Source: Roseiarcus sp963772555
GTDB lineage: Bacteria; Pseudomonadota; Alphaproteobacteria; Rhizobiales; Beijerinckiaceae
NCBI GenBank assembly: GCA_963772555.1
Contig: CAVYXQ010000012.1
Coordinates: forward strand, 65,714 to 129,713
Direction of reading: 5' to 3'
Length of the DNA stretch: 64,000 nt
Shown here: positions 51,227 to 60,001 of the stretch, in pieces
How the letters are laid out: each line of letters starts with the position of its first letter
Position numbering within the stretch: position 1 is the stretch's first letter
Made by a program: the position numbers and the translations under genes
The notes under the pieces: model-generated
Databases searched by the model: none
What the model saw: only the letters and a program-made list of their open reading frames with translations
Told to the model about the DNA's origin: nothing

Positions 51227-52371
51227 TTAGCTCGAAGGACAAGAGCGTCGACCTCGTCTACGTCGACGTACCGCTGATCGCCAGCTACGCCTCCAGGGGC
51301 TTTCTGGCGCCGGTGGACCCCGGCGTCGACACGAGCGCGCTCGTTCCCTCTTCCGTCGATGCAGGAAAGTATAACGGCGCTCTTTATGCCCTGCCGATCA
51401 ACAACTCGGCTCAGGTTCTCTACTTTAACAAGAAGCTCTTCGCCGACGCTGGGGCTAAGCCCCCCGACGGCCGGAGGGACGGAGGGACGGCGACTCAGGC
51501 TCAGGCCAACGAGATCGCCTCTTCCAAGCGCTGGACGTGGGAGCAGGTCGCGGACGCGGCGCAAAAGCTGACGGTGAAGAAGGGCGAGAAAACCGTCGTA
51601 TGGGGGTTTTGCGTGGACCAAGTCAACGAGCTTTATCAGCTGCAGCCGTTTGGCGAGTCGCTGGGGACTGACGTGATTTCGCCGGACGGAAAGACGGCCC
51701 ACGGTTATCTGGACAGTCCAGCCTGGACAAAAGCAGCGACGTTTTGGTCGGACCTCTACAATAAATGGGGAGTCTGTCCCAAAGGCCTGGCCCATGACGA
51801 GCCGCCCCAGCTCTTCGCCAACGGACAGCTGGCGCTCTTCGCCGGGGGGACGTGGAACCTCGCGGTGTTCCAGAAGAGCGGGGTCGACTTTGGCGTAGCG
51901 GCTTTTCCGTACTTCCAAGGCGGGAAAGTTCTAACGCCGACCGGGAGCTGGTTCATCGGCGTTTCTGCGACTTCGGCCAACAAGAGCGCCGCCTTCGATT
52001 TCGCCAAGTATCTCACGCTTTCGAGCGAAGGGACCAAGATATGGTTCGATGCGAACAAGCAGTTGCCGGCGTTCAAGCCTTTGCTCGACCAGATCAGTAA
52101 GGCACCGGAGTTCGATGCGTTCCCGCAGGACGTCTTTCGCATTGGCGTGTACGACGCCCTGAACACGGCCAAGCCCAGGCCAACCACGGTTGCCTACGGA
52201 CAGCTGCAGGACGCCTTTCGCACCGCATTTGCCGACATATCGAACGGTGTTCCGGTCAGCGACGCCCTCGCCACAGCCGTAGAGACCTACGATGCAGCGA
52301 TGAAGCGCGTTGCGCAATAACGGCCGTGCGGTTCGCCCGAACCGTCCCGGGCGAACCGCAAAGCAACGACG

Positions 52372-53238
52372 ATGATCAGGCAAAGTTCGCCGGCCTTGCT
52401 GGTGGCGCTGTTGGCGCCGGCCCTGCTCGGCCTGTTTGTTTTCCGTCTCTACCCGATCGCCATCGCGATCATCTCCAGTTTCTACACGACGGTGCACGGC
52501 GGCGCCGCTTTCATCGGGCTTGGCAATTACGCGTCGCTCTTCAGCGATCGGGTGTTCTGGAAGTCCCTAGAGGTCACTCTTTGGTTCAACCTCCTCGTCA
52601 ACCCTATACAGATCGCCATTTCCCTCGGGCTGGCCCTTCTTTACGTGCGCAGATTCCCGGGCGTGGGAATGTATCGGGTGTTCTTTCTGATCCCGATCGG
52701 AGTGTCCGTTCCAACCGCGGTGATCGTGTGGCGCGTGATGTTGAGCCAAGGCGGGCTGGCGAACGGCCTCTTGGACTTGGCAGGCGTCGCTCCTCAGCCA
52801 TGGCTGACCTCGAGTGCGCGCGCCCTCTATTCGATCATCGCCATCGCCACCTGGAAGGGGGCGTCCTATTGGATGATTTTCATCGTAGGCGGGCTACAGA
52901 ACATCTCCCCTGAACTCTACGATGCGGCGCGGGTTGACGGGGTTCGACCGTGGCAGCGCCTCATCTTCATAACTTTGCCGCTCCTGCGTCCAGCGCTTCT
53001 CTTCGTGCTGGCCGCGGACGTCTCGATCAATTTTCTGCTCTTCGCGCCGATTTACATGCTGACGCAGGGCGGCCCCGCAGGTTCAACCGACGTGCTGATG
53101 TATGAAGCCTACAAGCAAGGCTTCATCTTTGGAGACATGGGGCGAGCGATGGCGGTCGTTGTCCTCATCGTCGCGGTATTGCTGATTGTGGTCGCGCTAC
53201 AGTTCAAGCTGCTTTACGCTCGGGAACAAGGAGCGTGA
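52372..53238 (+). CDS. Sugar ABC transporter permease 1, second system
   Basis: 288 residues, MalF/UgpA-like, six hydrophobic segments. The EAA loop reads SPELYDAARVDGVRPWQRLI followed by ITLPLLRPALLF. It follows the interrupted binding-protein gene by about 50 bases and is followed after three bases by permease 2. Intact. Confidence 0.92.
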   Translation: MIRQSSPALLVALLAPALLGLFVFRLYPIAIAIISSFYTTVHGGAAFIGLGNYASLFSDRVFWKSLEVTLWFNLLVNPIQIAISLGLALLYVRRFPGVGMYRVFFLIPIGVSVPTAVIVWRVMLSQGGLANGLLDLAGVAPQPWLTSSARALYSIIAIATWKGASYWMIFIVGGLQNISPELYDAARVDGVRPWQRLIFITLPLLRPALLFVLAADVSINFLLFAPIYMLTQGGPAGSTDVLMYEAYKQGFIFGDMGRAMAVVVLIVAVLLIVVALQFKLLYAREQGA

Positions 53239-53241
53239 CCC

Positions 53242-54096
53242 ATGGCGGCTGGCGATCTTAAGATTCGGGACGGCTTGCGGCTCGGCCTGGGGCATCTGGG
53301 CTATGCGGTGATCGCGTTCGTCTTCCTCCTGCCCCTGTGGTGGGCCCTCGTGTCCTCGCTGAGGCCGAACACTAGGGTCTTCGCGGACGTCTTCCCCTTC
53401 ACGCTGAAGGCGCTGCTGCCAAGTCCCGCGTCCCTTGAAGCCTACGTTGGCATCATACAGCTCGGTTTCGGCGGAATAATTCTCAACACGCTCCTCGTCG
53501 CGGCGATCACGACGATCGTAGGGCTGACTCTCAACGCCGCGGCCGGGTTCGCATTTGCGATCTTCGATTTCAAAGGCAAGCGCATCATCCTTTCGCTCGT
53601 CATTCTAAGCTTCATGCTGCCGTTCGAGGCGATTGCTCTACCCCTATACAACGTGATGCGTCAGCTCGGCTGGCTGGATAGCATTGCCGCCCTCGTGGCG
53701 CCCGGAGTCACAAACGGGCTGGTCGTGTTTCTCTTCTATCAGTTCTTTAGACAGGTGCCGATGGATTACCTCGAGGCAGCCCGACTGGACGGAGTCAGCT
53801 GGCCGAACATTCTTTTGAGAATTTATGTCCCGTTGTCCCTTCCAACATGCATTAGCGCTGCGCTGTTGCTTTTTGTCTTCCAGTGGGAAGCGTTCCTATG
53901 GCCACTCCTCGCTATGCCATCGCAGGAATTCAAGGTCATCCAAGTCGGAATGGCTGCGTTCCAGCAGCAGTACGGAACGATATGGAACCAGCTCTTCGCC
54001 GTGGCGGTGGTCACCGCTTTGATCCCGATCGCACTGCTGCTGCCGTTGCAGCGCTACTACGTCCAAGGATTGTCGCGCGCCGGCATTAAGGGGTGA
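53242..54096 (+). CDS. Sugar ABC transporter permease 2, second system
   Basis: 284 residues, MalG/UgpE-like. The EAA loop is MDYLEAARLDGVSWPNILLR followed by IYVPLSLP, and the C-terminus YYVQGLSRAGIKG is typical. Six hydrophobic segments. Intact, immediately downstream of permease 1 and immediately upstream of the ATPase gene. Confidence 0.92.
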   Translation: MAAGDLKIRDGLRLGLGHLGYAVIAFVFLLPLWWALVSSLRPNTRVFADVFPFTLKALLPSPASLEAYVGIIQLGFGGIILNTLLVAAITTIVGLTLNAAAGFAFAIFDFKGKRIILSLVILSFMLPFEAIALPLYNVMRQLGWLDSIAALVAPGVTNGLVVFLFYQFFRQVPMDYLEAARLDGVSWPNILLRIYVPLSLPTCISAALLLFVFQWEAFLWPLLAMPSQEFKVIQVGMAAFQQQYGTIWNQLFAVAVVTALIPIALLLPLQRYYVQGLSRAGIKG

Positions 54097-54104
54097 TCGG
54101 CTCA

Positions 54105-55187
54105 ATGTCGGAACTCGAGCTGAAGGGCGTCTCGAAGTCATTCGGGTTGGTCGAGGTCGTACGGCAGGTTAATCTGAGTGTCGGCGACGGAGAGTTCGTG
54201 GTCTTCGTCGGCCCGTCGGGGTGTGGAAAGTCGACACTCCTGAGAATGATAGCAGGGCTGGAGAAGACCACCAGCGGCGAAATCAGAATTGGCGCGCGCA
54301 GTGTAACCGATCTGGATCCCTCAGAACGAGGCGTTGCGATGGTCTTCCAATCCTACGCCCTCTACCCGCACATGAGCGTTGAAGAGAACATCGGCTTCGG
54401 GCTGCGCATGAACGGAATGAGCAAGAGCGACGTGCGCGGCAAGGTGACAGAAGCGGCTTCCATCCTTCACCTGGAGGGATTGTTGAAGCGCAAACCAAGA
54501 GAGCTGTCAGGCGGCCAACGACAGCGCGTCGCGATTGGACGGGCGATCGTCCGCAGGCCGGACGTGTTTCTTTTCGATGAGCCGCTGTCCAGCCTCGACG
54601 CGGAGTTGCGCGTCCAGATGCGCCTGGAAATCACAAAGCTCCACCGGGCGATGGGCGCAACGATGATTTATGTGACCCACGACCAAACCGAGGCGATGAC
54701 CCTGGCCGATAAGATCGTGGTCCTAAGGAGCGGACGGGTGGAACAGGTCGGAACTCCGCTCGAAGTCTACGACGATCCCCAGAACGCATTTGTCGCTGGT
54801 TTTATCGGGTCGCCCAAGATGAACTTCCTGCCCGCTATCGCCGCGAGGCCGCAAGACGGTCGCTTCCTCGCGAAGCTGGCGGAATTCGAGAATGTTGAGG
54901 TTCCGTTCACTCTTGCCAACACGCCGATGACGGACTCGGAACTCTTGGTTGGGATACGGCCGGAGCATTTCGCGATCGACGGTGAAGTCCGCATAAGCAC
55001 GACGCTCGACGTCATCGAGCATCTCGGCGGGACCTCGTTCGGGTACACTAGATCTGACTCTGAGCGCCCGCTGACGATCGAGTTGCGGGACGGACGAAAA
55101 GTTGAAACCGGGGCGACGCTCGAACTCGGGTTCGATCCGAGGAGGGCATTTCTGTTCGACCGCGCGAGTGGTCAGCGGATACGATAG
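54105..55187 (+). CDS. Sugar ABC transporter ATP-binding protein, second system (UgpC-like)
   Basis: 360 residues. Walker A FVGPSGCGKSTLLRMIAG, Q-loop VFQSYALYPHMSVEENIGFG, signature ELSGGQRQRVAIGRAIV, Walker B VFLFDEPLSSLDAELR, H-loop VTHDQTEAMTLA, then a TOBE-type C-terminal domain (VGIRPEHFAIDG). Start at ATG 54105 preceded by AAGGGG; a GTG at 54093 overlapping the permease stop is possible. Intact. Confidence 0.94.
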   Translation: MSELELKGVSKSFGLVEVVRQVNLSVGDGEFVVFVGPSGCGKSTLLRMIAGLEKTTSGEIRIGARSVTDLDPSERGVAMVFQSYALYPHMSVEENIGFGLRMNGMSKSDVRGKVTEAASILHLEGLLKRKPRELSGGQRQRVAIGRAIVRRPDVFLFDEPLSSLDAELRVQMRLEITKLHRAMGATMIYVTHDQTEAMTLADKIVVLRSGRVEQVGTPLEVYDDPQNAFVAGFIGSPKMNFLPAIAARPQDGRFLAKLAEFENVEVPFTLANTPMTDSELLVGIRPEHFAIDGEVRISTTLDVIEHLGGTSFGYTRSDSERPLTIELRDGRKVETGATLELGFDPRRAFLFDRASGQRIR

Positions 55188-55256
55188 CGGCGAAGCGAAG
55201 CACGCGTCCGCGTGGTTGTTCGTTTTCGGTTATCCGCACAGACTTTGGAGGAAGAA

Positions 55257-56207
55257 TTGACGGTTTCCGATTCTGATCGTCTGCGCATGTTGGCGCCTCG
55301 GCCGGGCCTCCTGCGAGCGGTCCTCGACACCGACACGTACAACGAGATCGACGACCAATTTGCGCTCGTACAAGCGATGCTTTCGCCCGAACGCATTGCG
55401 CTCGAGGCGATCTATGCCGCGCCATTCCACAACAGCAGATCGACAGGTCCCGGAGACGGGATGGACAAGAGCTACGAAGAGATTCTGCGGCTTCTGGATC
55501 GCATGGGCAGACCGGCCAGCGGGTTTGCCTTTAGAGGCGTGCGAGATTACGTGGGCCCGGCCAAGGAAGCCCGCAACGCAGAGGCGGTCGACGACCTCAT
55601 CGCTCGCGCGAGGGCCGGCAGTCCGCGCGACACCCTATACATCGTCGCAATCGCCGCGATCTCAAATGTGGCGTCGGCCTTGCTGAAGGCGCCCGACATT
55701 GTCGACAGAGTCATTGTCCTCTGGTTGGGCGGCCATGCGCTCGACTGGCCCAACACACGCGAGTTCAACTTGAGGCAAGATGTGGGGGGCGCCCAGGTCG
55801 TCTTCGATAGCGGCGTTCCTCTGGTTCTGGTGCCTTGCATGGGGGTGACCTCTCACCTCCACACCACGGTTCCCGAAATCGAACGACACGTCGAGCCTCA
55901 TGGCGAAATCGGCAGATTCCTTGCCGATCGCTTCAAGGGATACTCGGATGACCATTTCGGCTGGTCGAAGGAGATCTGGGACATGGCGCCGGTCGCCTGG
56001 CTGCTCGATCCGGACTGGGTGCCGACGGTGCTTGTGCCGACGCCAATTCTGACGGACCAAGTCACCTGGAGCGTAGATCGGACCCGCTCACCCATGCGCT
56101 ATGCGACAATCGTCAAACGCGATCCCATTTTCAGAGACTTTTTCGCGAAGCTTAAACGCTTTGCCGCGCAGGGCGAAATCGCCACGTCGCAAGGCGCCCC
56201 CTTCTGA
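55257..56207 (+). CDS. Nucleoside hydrolase (inosine-uridine preferring type)
   Basis: 316 residues from a TTG start with a strong TTTGGAGGAA site before it (frame open from GTG 55212). The N-terminal calcium-site motif reads LDTDTYNEIDDQFALV: the usual DxDxxxDD with two extra residues, as in a divergent subgroup. IAAISNVASALLKAPDIVDR and VIVLWLGGHALDW follow. The C-terminal His seen in classical enzymes is not obvious (IWDMAPVAWLLDPDW). Probably cleaves the N-glycosidic bond of nucleosides or related ribosides imported by the adjacent transporter; that link is inference. Confidence 0.86.
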   Translation: MTVSDSDRLRMLAPRPGLLRAVLDTDTYNEIDDQFALVQAMLSPERIALEAIYAAPFHNSRSTGPGDGMDKSYEEILRLLDRMGRPASGFAFRGVRDYVGPAKEARNAEAVDDLIARARAGSPRDTLYIVAIAAISNVASALLKAPDIVDRVIVLWLGGHALDWPNTREFNLRQDVGGAQVVFDSGVPLVLVPCMGVTSHLHTTVPEIERHVEPHGEIGRFLADRFKGYSDDHFGWSKEIWDMAPVAWLLDPDWVPTVLVPTPILTDQVTWSVDRTRSPMRYATIVKRDPIFRDFFAKLKRFAAQGEIATSQGAPF

Positions 56208-56332
56208 TGTTGCGTTCGTATTCGGTTCAGGAACCATTGTTCCTTGCGCATTGCCGTCTCCCAATCCTCCCAATCCTCCCAAAACGGCCACCGGCATGAG
56301 CCTGCCGATCGGGTTTTGCCCCTGGTCCAGGC

Positions 56333-58726
56333 TCACTTCGCTCCTGGCCGCAACTGGCCGAACTGCGGATAGGGGATGCGGATATTGGCCTCCCGCATCC
56401 GGTGCAGGATGTCGAAGTTCATCTCGCTCTTCGTCCGTTCGGCGATCTCGATGTCGTCAACGAAGCAGGTCAGATTGAACTTGAGCGCCCATTCTCCGAA
56501 CTCGGCGAACTGGACAGCCGGAGCGGGAATGGTCAGCACGGACTCCTGCACCTTGGCCGCCGAAATCAGGATCTCGCGCACCTCCTCGACGTCGCTTTCA
56601 TAGGCGACATTGACGGCGATGATGATCCGCCCGACCCGGTCGCTGTGAAGCCAGTTCTTGACCACCCCGGTGACCAGGGTCGAGTTCGGCACGATGAGCG
56701 TGGCGCGATCGAAAGTCTCGATCTCGGTGGCGCGCGCGTTGATGCGGCGGACGTATCCCTGATCGGCGCCGACCACCACCCAGTCGCCGACGCGAATGCC
56801 GCGTTCCCAGAGCAGGATCAGGCCCGAGACGAAATTGTTGGCGATCGTCTGCAGGCCAAAGCCGATGCCGACCGAAAGGCCGCCCGCGACAAGCGCGAGG
56901 TTCTGTACGTCGAGGCCGATCTGGGCCCCGGCCAGGAGAACGGCGACAATGACACCGAGATAGCCGAAGATGGTGCGGATCGAGTTGCTGACGCCCGCGT
57001 CGAGGCGCGTCTCGGGCAAGAGGCGTTGCCCGAGCCAGTTCTGGATGAGCCGGGTGACGACGACGACGACGGCGAACACCGCCGCGGCGGCGACGATCGA
57101 CGACAGCGAGAGCGTGATGCCGCCGACGCCGAAGCCGAAATAAGCCATGCGCAAGGTGCTGAGCAGGTCCTGCGCCGGCACGCCCCACGGCCGCACCACC
57201 GCGGCGGCGGCCACGACCAGGACGACGAGCCGCGCGAGCCCTTGGATGACCACGACGAGCTGCGCCAGCGTATTGCGGCGAAGACCCACCATGGTCATCA
57301 GCCGGGCGCCGATGCGGGCCTCCGGCCGGAGCCGCGCCTCGGTTCCCTCCTGGACGATGACGTCGGCGAGATAGAGGAAGGCGGCCAGCGCGGTCAGAGA
57401 AATCGCGTAGCCGATGAAAAAGTTGGCGAACGCGATATAGCCGGCGACCGTCGCCGCGAGCACGACGATCGCTGCGATCCAGCCGAATGTGCGCGCGGGG
57501 CCCCAGCCGTCGGCAGGCGTCGGAGCCGGCGGGTTGGCGGGCGATGCGGGAAGGCGGTGAAGCGTGTGAGCGGCGACGAGTGCGATCAGCGCGGCGCCGA
57601 GACCCCGCCCAGCGACCGCGATGTTGAGCGAGGCGACCGCGTCGGCGGCAGGTTCAAGAAGCTTTTCCGCGGCCCAAATCGACGCGATGATCATGCCGCC
57701 GCGAAAGATGAGCTGAGCGGACCGATCGCTGACGGCGATGAGACGCCAGGGCTTGGCGTGGGGCGCCAGCATCGCGCGGCCGGTCGCGTTGAAAAGGATC
57801 AGCACGCGCGCCGCTTCGAAGATCGAATCCAAAACGGCCTGCATTCTCGGATCGGAGAGATCGAAAGCGTCGAGGGCGAGGGCGACGGCTTGGAGACCGA
57901 GCAGCGGTAGAGCGGAGAGGACCAGAATCGTCCACGCGGCCGCGATCGCCCGGCTGAGGCGGCTCGGCGCGGCGGCGTCCGGATCGCGATAGATGACCCG
58001 CCCGGCGACCCAATGCAGCGGAATTGCCGCCAGCGCCAGGAGAGCAAGGACGCCGGCGAGGCCGAGCGCATGCAGCAGGCTCACGCGCGCCGCAACGCTC
58101 GTGAGCCAGCCGCCGACCAGCGCCTTCATCACCACCGCATCGACCGGAAGTTCGCGCGAGACGCTGAGCCAAAGCTGCGGACTGAGGAGGCTCGCCGATC
58201 TGGCGAAGGTCTCGCGCGCAAAGAGCTGCCGTCTGAGGGCGCTGATCCGGGTCGCGTTGTCGTCGACCTCGAGCAGCATCGCCCTCGCCGAGCGCAGCCT
58301 CGCATCGAGCGCGTCGTGCTTCGCCTTCTCGGCCGCAAGCTCGGCGGTCGCGACGTCGGTCGTTGGCGCTGCGTCTTTCGATTTCGGCGTGAGCTCGGCG
58401 AGCCGTTTGACCGAAGCTTCGAGCCGCGGGTTCATCTCGGCGATCGCCGCCTGCAGGGCGACGCCGAACGGGTCGTTCCCCGCGCGTAGACGCTGCAGGT
58501 CCGCGTCGGCCAGATCTTTGTCCTTGAGCGCGGTCTCGATCGCAATCAGCGCCGTCCGCGTCGCCTCGAGATCGAGCGGGCGCTGGTCCTCGGCGGCAGC
58601 CGAACCAAAAACAAGCAGAACCAGCGCGAGCGTCAGCCAGCGCAAGAGCTGCGTTGTCGAAGAAGCCGTCGTCGGCCGCAAGAAATCCGTCCCGGTTCCG
58701 GAGGCCAGCATCCTCCGTAGCGGCAT
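56333..58726 (-). CDS. Mechanosensitive ion channel, DUF3772 + MscS
   Basis: About 797 residues. A signal peptide (LLRWLTLALVLLVFGSAAA) leads to a periplasmic helical DUF3772 domain (about 45-200), many hydrophobic helices, and the MscS pore and cytoplasmic domain at the C-terminal third: GVSNSIRTIFGYLGVIVAVL, VAGGLSVGIGFGLQTIANNF, VSGLILLWERGIRVGDWV and LIVPNSTLVTGVVKNWLHSD. Likely an inner-membrane osmotic safety valve. Start ATG 58726 chosen; TTG 58753 and ATG 58711 are alternatives. Its 3' end is duplicated, in damaged form, at 49612-49878. Confidence 0.93.
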   Translation of the reverse strand: MPLRRMLASGTGTDFLRPTTASSTTQLLRWLTLALVLLVFGSAAAEDQRPLDLEATRTALIAIETALKDKDLADADLQRLRAGNDPFGVALQAAIAEMNPRLEASVKRLAELTPKSKDAAPTTDVATAELAAEKAKHDALDARLRSARAMLLEVDDNATRISALRRQLFARETFARSASLLSPQLWLSVSRELPVDAVVMKALVGGWLTSVAARVSLLHALGLAGVLALLALAAIPLHWVAGRVIYRDPDAAAPSRLSRAIAAAWTILVLSALPLLGLQAVALALDAFDLSDPRMQAVLDSIFEAARVLILFNATGRAMLAPHAKPWRLIAVSDRSAQLIFRGGMIIASIWAAEKLLEPAADAVASLNIAVAGRGLGAALIALVAAHTLHRLPASPANPPAPTPADGWGPARTFGWIAAIVVLAATVAGYIAFANFFIGYAISLTALAAFLYLADVIVQEGTEARLRPEARIGARLMTMVGLRRNTLAQLVVVIQGLARLVVLVVAAAAVVRPWGVPAQDLLSTLRMAYFGFGVGGITLSLSSIVAAAAVFAVVVVVTRLIQNWLGQRLLPETRLDAGVSNSIRTIFGYLGVIVAVLLAGAQIGLDVQNLALVAGGLSVGIGFGLQTIANNFVSGLILLWERGIRVGDWVVVGADQGYVRRINARATEIETFDRATLIVPNSTLVTGVVKNWLHSDRVGRIIIAVNVAYESDVEEVREILISAAKVQESVLTIPAPAVQFAEFGEWALKFNLTCFVDDIEIAERTKSEMNFDILHRMREANIRIPYPQFGQLRPGAK

Positions 58727-58861
58727 CCGACCATGATGGAGCCTTCGCGGCAACCCAAACCGTCAAAGCGCAAAAGCGCGCGTTCACCTTGCCCCGGAAA
58801 ATGGGCTGCGTCCGACGCCCGGCTTTGTTAAAGGAAATCCGCAAATCTGAGGACATTCCCC

Positions 58862-60001
58862 GTGACCGCGACCGAGCACGACCCCGCTGTTCCAAACGCC
58901 CGCAGCGCCGGGGAGCGCGCCTTCGAGCATTTCTTCGCTGCAGGCTTCCAGCGCATCGAGCCGCCGATCCTTCAGCCTGCCTCGATCTTTCTCGACATGT
59001 CGGGCGAGGAGATTCGCGGCCGCCTGTTCCTGACCGCGGACGCGGCGGGGGAGGAGCTTTGTCTCCGGCCCGAATATACGATCCCCGTCTGCCGGGCCTA
59101 TCTCGCCTCTCCCGAGGCCGGCAAAATCGCGGAATATTCCTATCTCGGCCCGGTCTTCCGCGCCCAGTCCGGCCAGGCTGGCGAACGGGCGCAAACCGGC
59201 CTCGAAAGCTTCGGCCGCAAGGATGTGGAGGCAGCGGACGCGGAAATCTTCGCGCTGGCGATGGAGGCGGCCTCGACCGCTGGCGGTCGGCTCGCTGCCC
59301 GGCTCGGCGACGTCGGCCTCTTCGACGGCGTTCTCGCCTCGCTCGCCTTGCCGGAGGTCTGGCGCCGACGGCTCAGGCGCGGCATCGTGCACGGACGCAG
59401 CCTCTCCGCCATACTCGACGGGCCGGGCCAGGGCGCGTTCACGCACTCGGGCATGCTGGCCGCGATGGAAAGCGCCGACCACGCCGGAGCGAAAGCGCTC
59501 GTCGAGGATCTCCTCGCCATCGCTGGCATCGATGCGGTCGGCGGGCGCACCGCGGGCGAGATCGCCGACCGCTTCCTCGAGCAGGCCGCGCTGCGCTCAG
59601 GAGAGCCGATCGATCCGGAAAAGCGCAAGGCTCTCGAGGCCTTTCTTTCGATCGCCGGCGATCCCGACGAAGCGGCGGCCAAACTCCGGACCCTGGCGGA
59701 CGAGACCAGGCTCGACCTCGATAAGGCGCTCAACTCATTCGAACGGCGCAACGGATTCCTCGCGGCGCGCGGGGTGGCGATCGAGGAGACGCGCTTCAGC
59801 GCCGCGTTCGTGCGCGATTTCGACTATTACACCGGTTTCGTCTTCGAGGCTCGCGACGCTGGCAGGCCGGATGCGAAGCCGGCCCTCGGCGGAGGGCGCT
59901 ATGACGGCCTCGCGCGGCGCCTCGGAGCGCGGGACGACATTCCTGCGGTCGGCGCGGCCATCGCCCTCGACCGGCTGCCGAACGGGAGGGCCGGCCAATG
60001 A
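58862..60001 (+). CDS. hisZ: ATP phosphoribosyltransferase regulatory subunit
   Basis: Histidyl-tRNA-synthetase-like partner required by short HisG enzymes at the first step of histidine synthesis. GTG start at 58862. Class II aaRS-like blocks: GFQRIEPPILQPASIFLDMS, LCLRPEYTIPVCRAYL, GRKDVEAADAEIFALAMEA, FDYYTGFVFEARDAG and PALGGGRYDGLARRLGARDD. 379 residues. Its stop overlaps hisG by four bases. Confidence 0.94.
   Translation: MTATEHDPAVPNARSAGERAFEHFFAAGFQRIEPPILQPASIFLDMSGEEIRGRLFLTADAAGEELCLRPEYTIPVCRAYLASPEAGKIAEYSYLGPVFRAQSGQAGERAQTGLESFGRKDVEAADAEIFALAMEAASTAGGRLAARLGDVGLFDGVLASLALPEVWRRRLRRGIVHGRSLSAILDGPGQGAFTHSGMLAAMESADHAGAKALVEDLLAIAGIDAVGGRTAGEIADRFLEQAALRSGEPIDPEKRKALEAFLSIAGDPDEAAAKLRTLADETRLDLDKALNSFERRNGFLAARGVAIEETRFSAAFVRDFDYYTGFVFEARDAGRPDAKPALGGGRYDGLARRLGARDDIPAVGAAIALDRLPNGRAGQ

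Larger units (their letters stand above)
50070..52320 (+). pseudogene. Second sugar-binding protein gene, interrupted by an IS5-family element
   Basis: Part 1 (50070-50292) encodes a signal peptide MRLWTSAIIAAFAGLTAATG and YTLNMVVLAEDAAKIQKVVD up to AELRL. Part 2 (51230-52320) continues with SSKDKSVDLVYVDVPLIASY, YALPINNSAQVLYFNKKLFA, LFANGQLALFAGGTWNLAVF and a typical C-terminus. Taking out 50293-51226 and one TTA repeat gives an uninterrupted family 1 solute-binding protein of about 437 residues. As it stands the transporter lacks a complete binding protein; whether the distal genes are still expressed is unknown. Confidence 0.93.

Noticed and set aside
56251..56282. Tandem CCCAATCCT repeat as a possible CRISPR-like or regulatory array
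   Set aside because: Only about two and a third units of nine bases; too short to be more than slippage in the gap after the nucleoside hydrolase gene.
56402..57910. 502-codon plus-strand ORF over the mechanosensitive channel gene
   Set aside because: Translation is mostly Asp, Arg, Gly and Glu with no fold signature; the channel gene on the other strand explains the openness.
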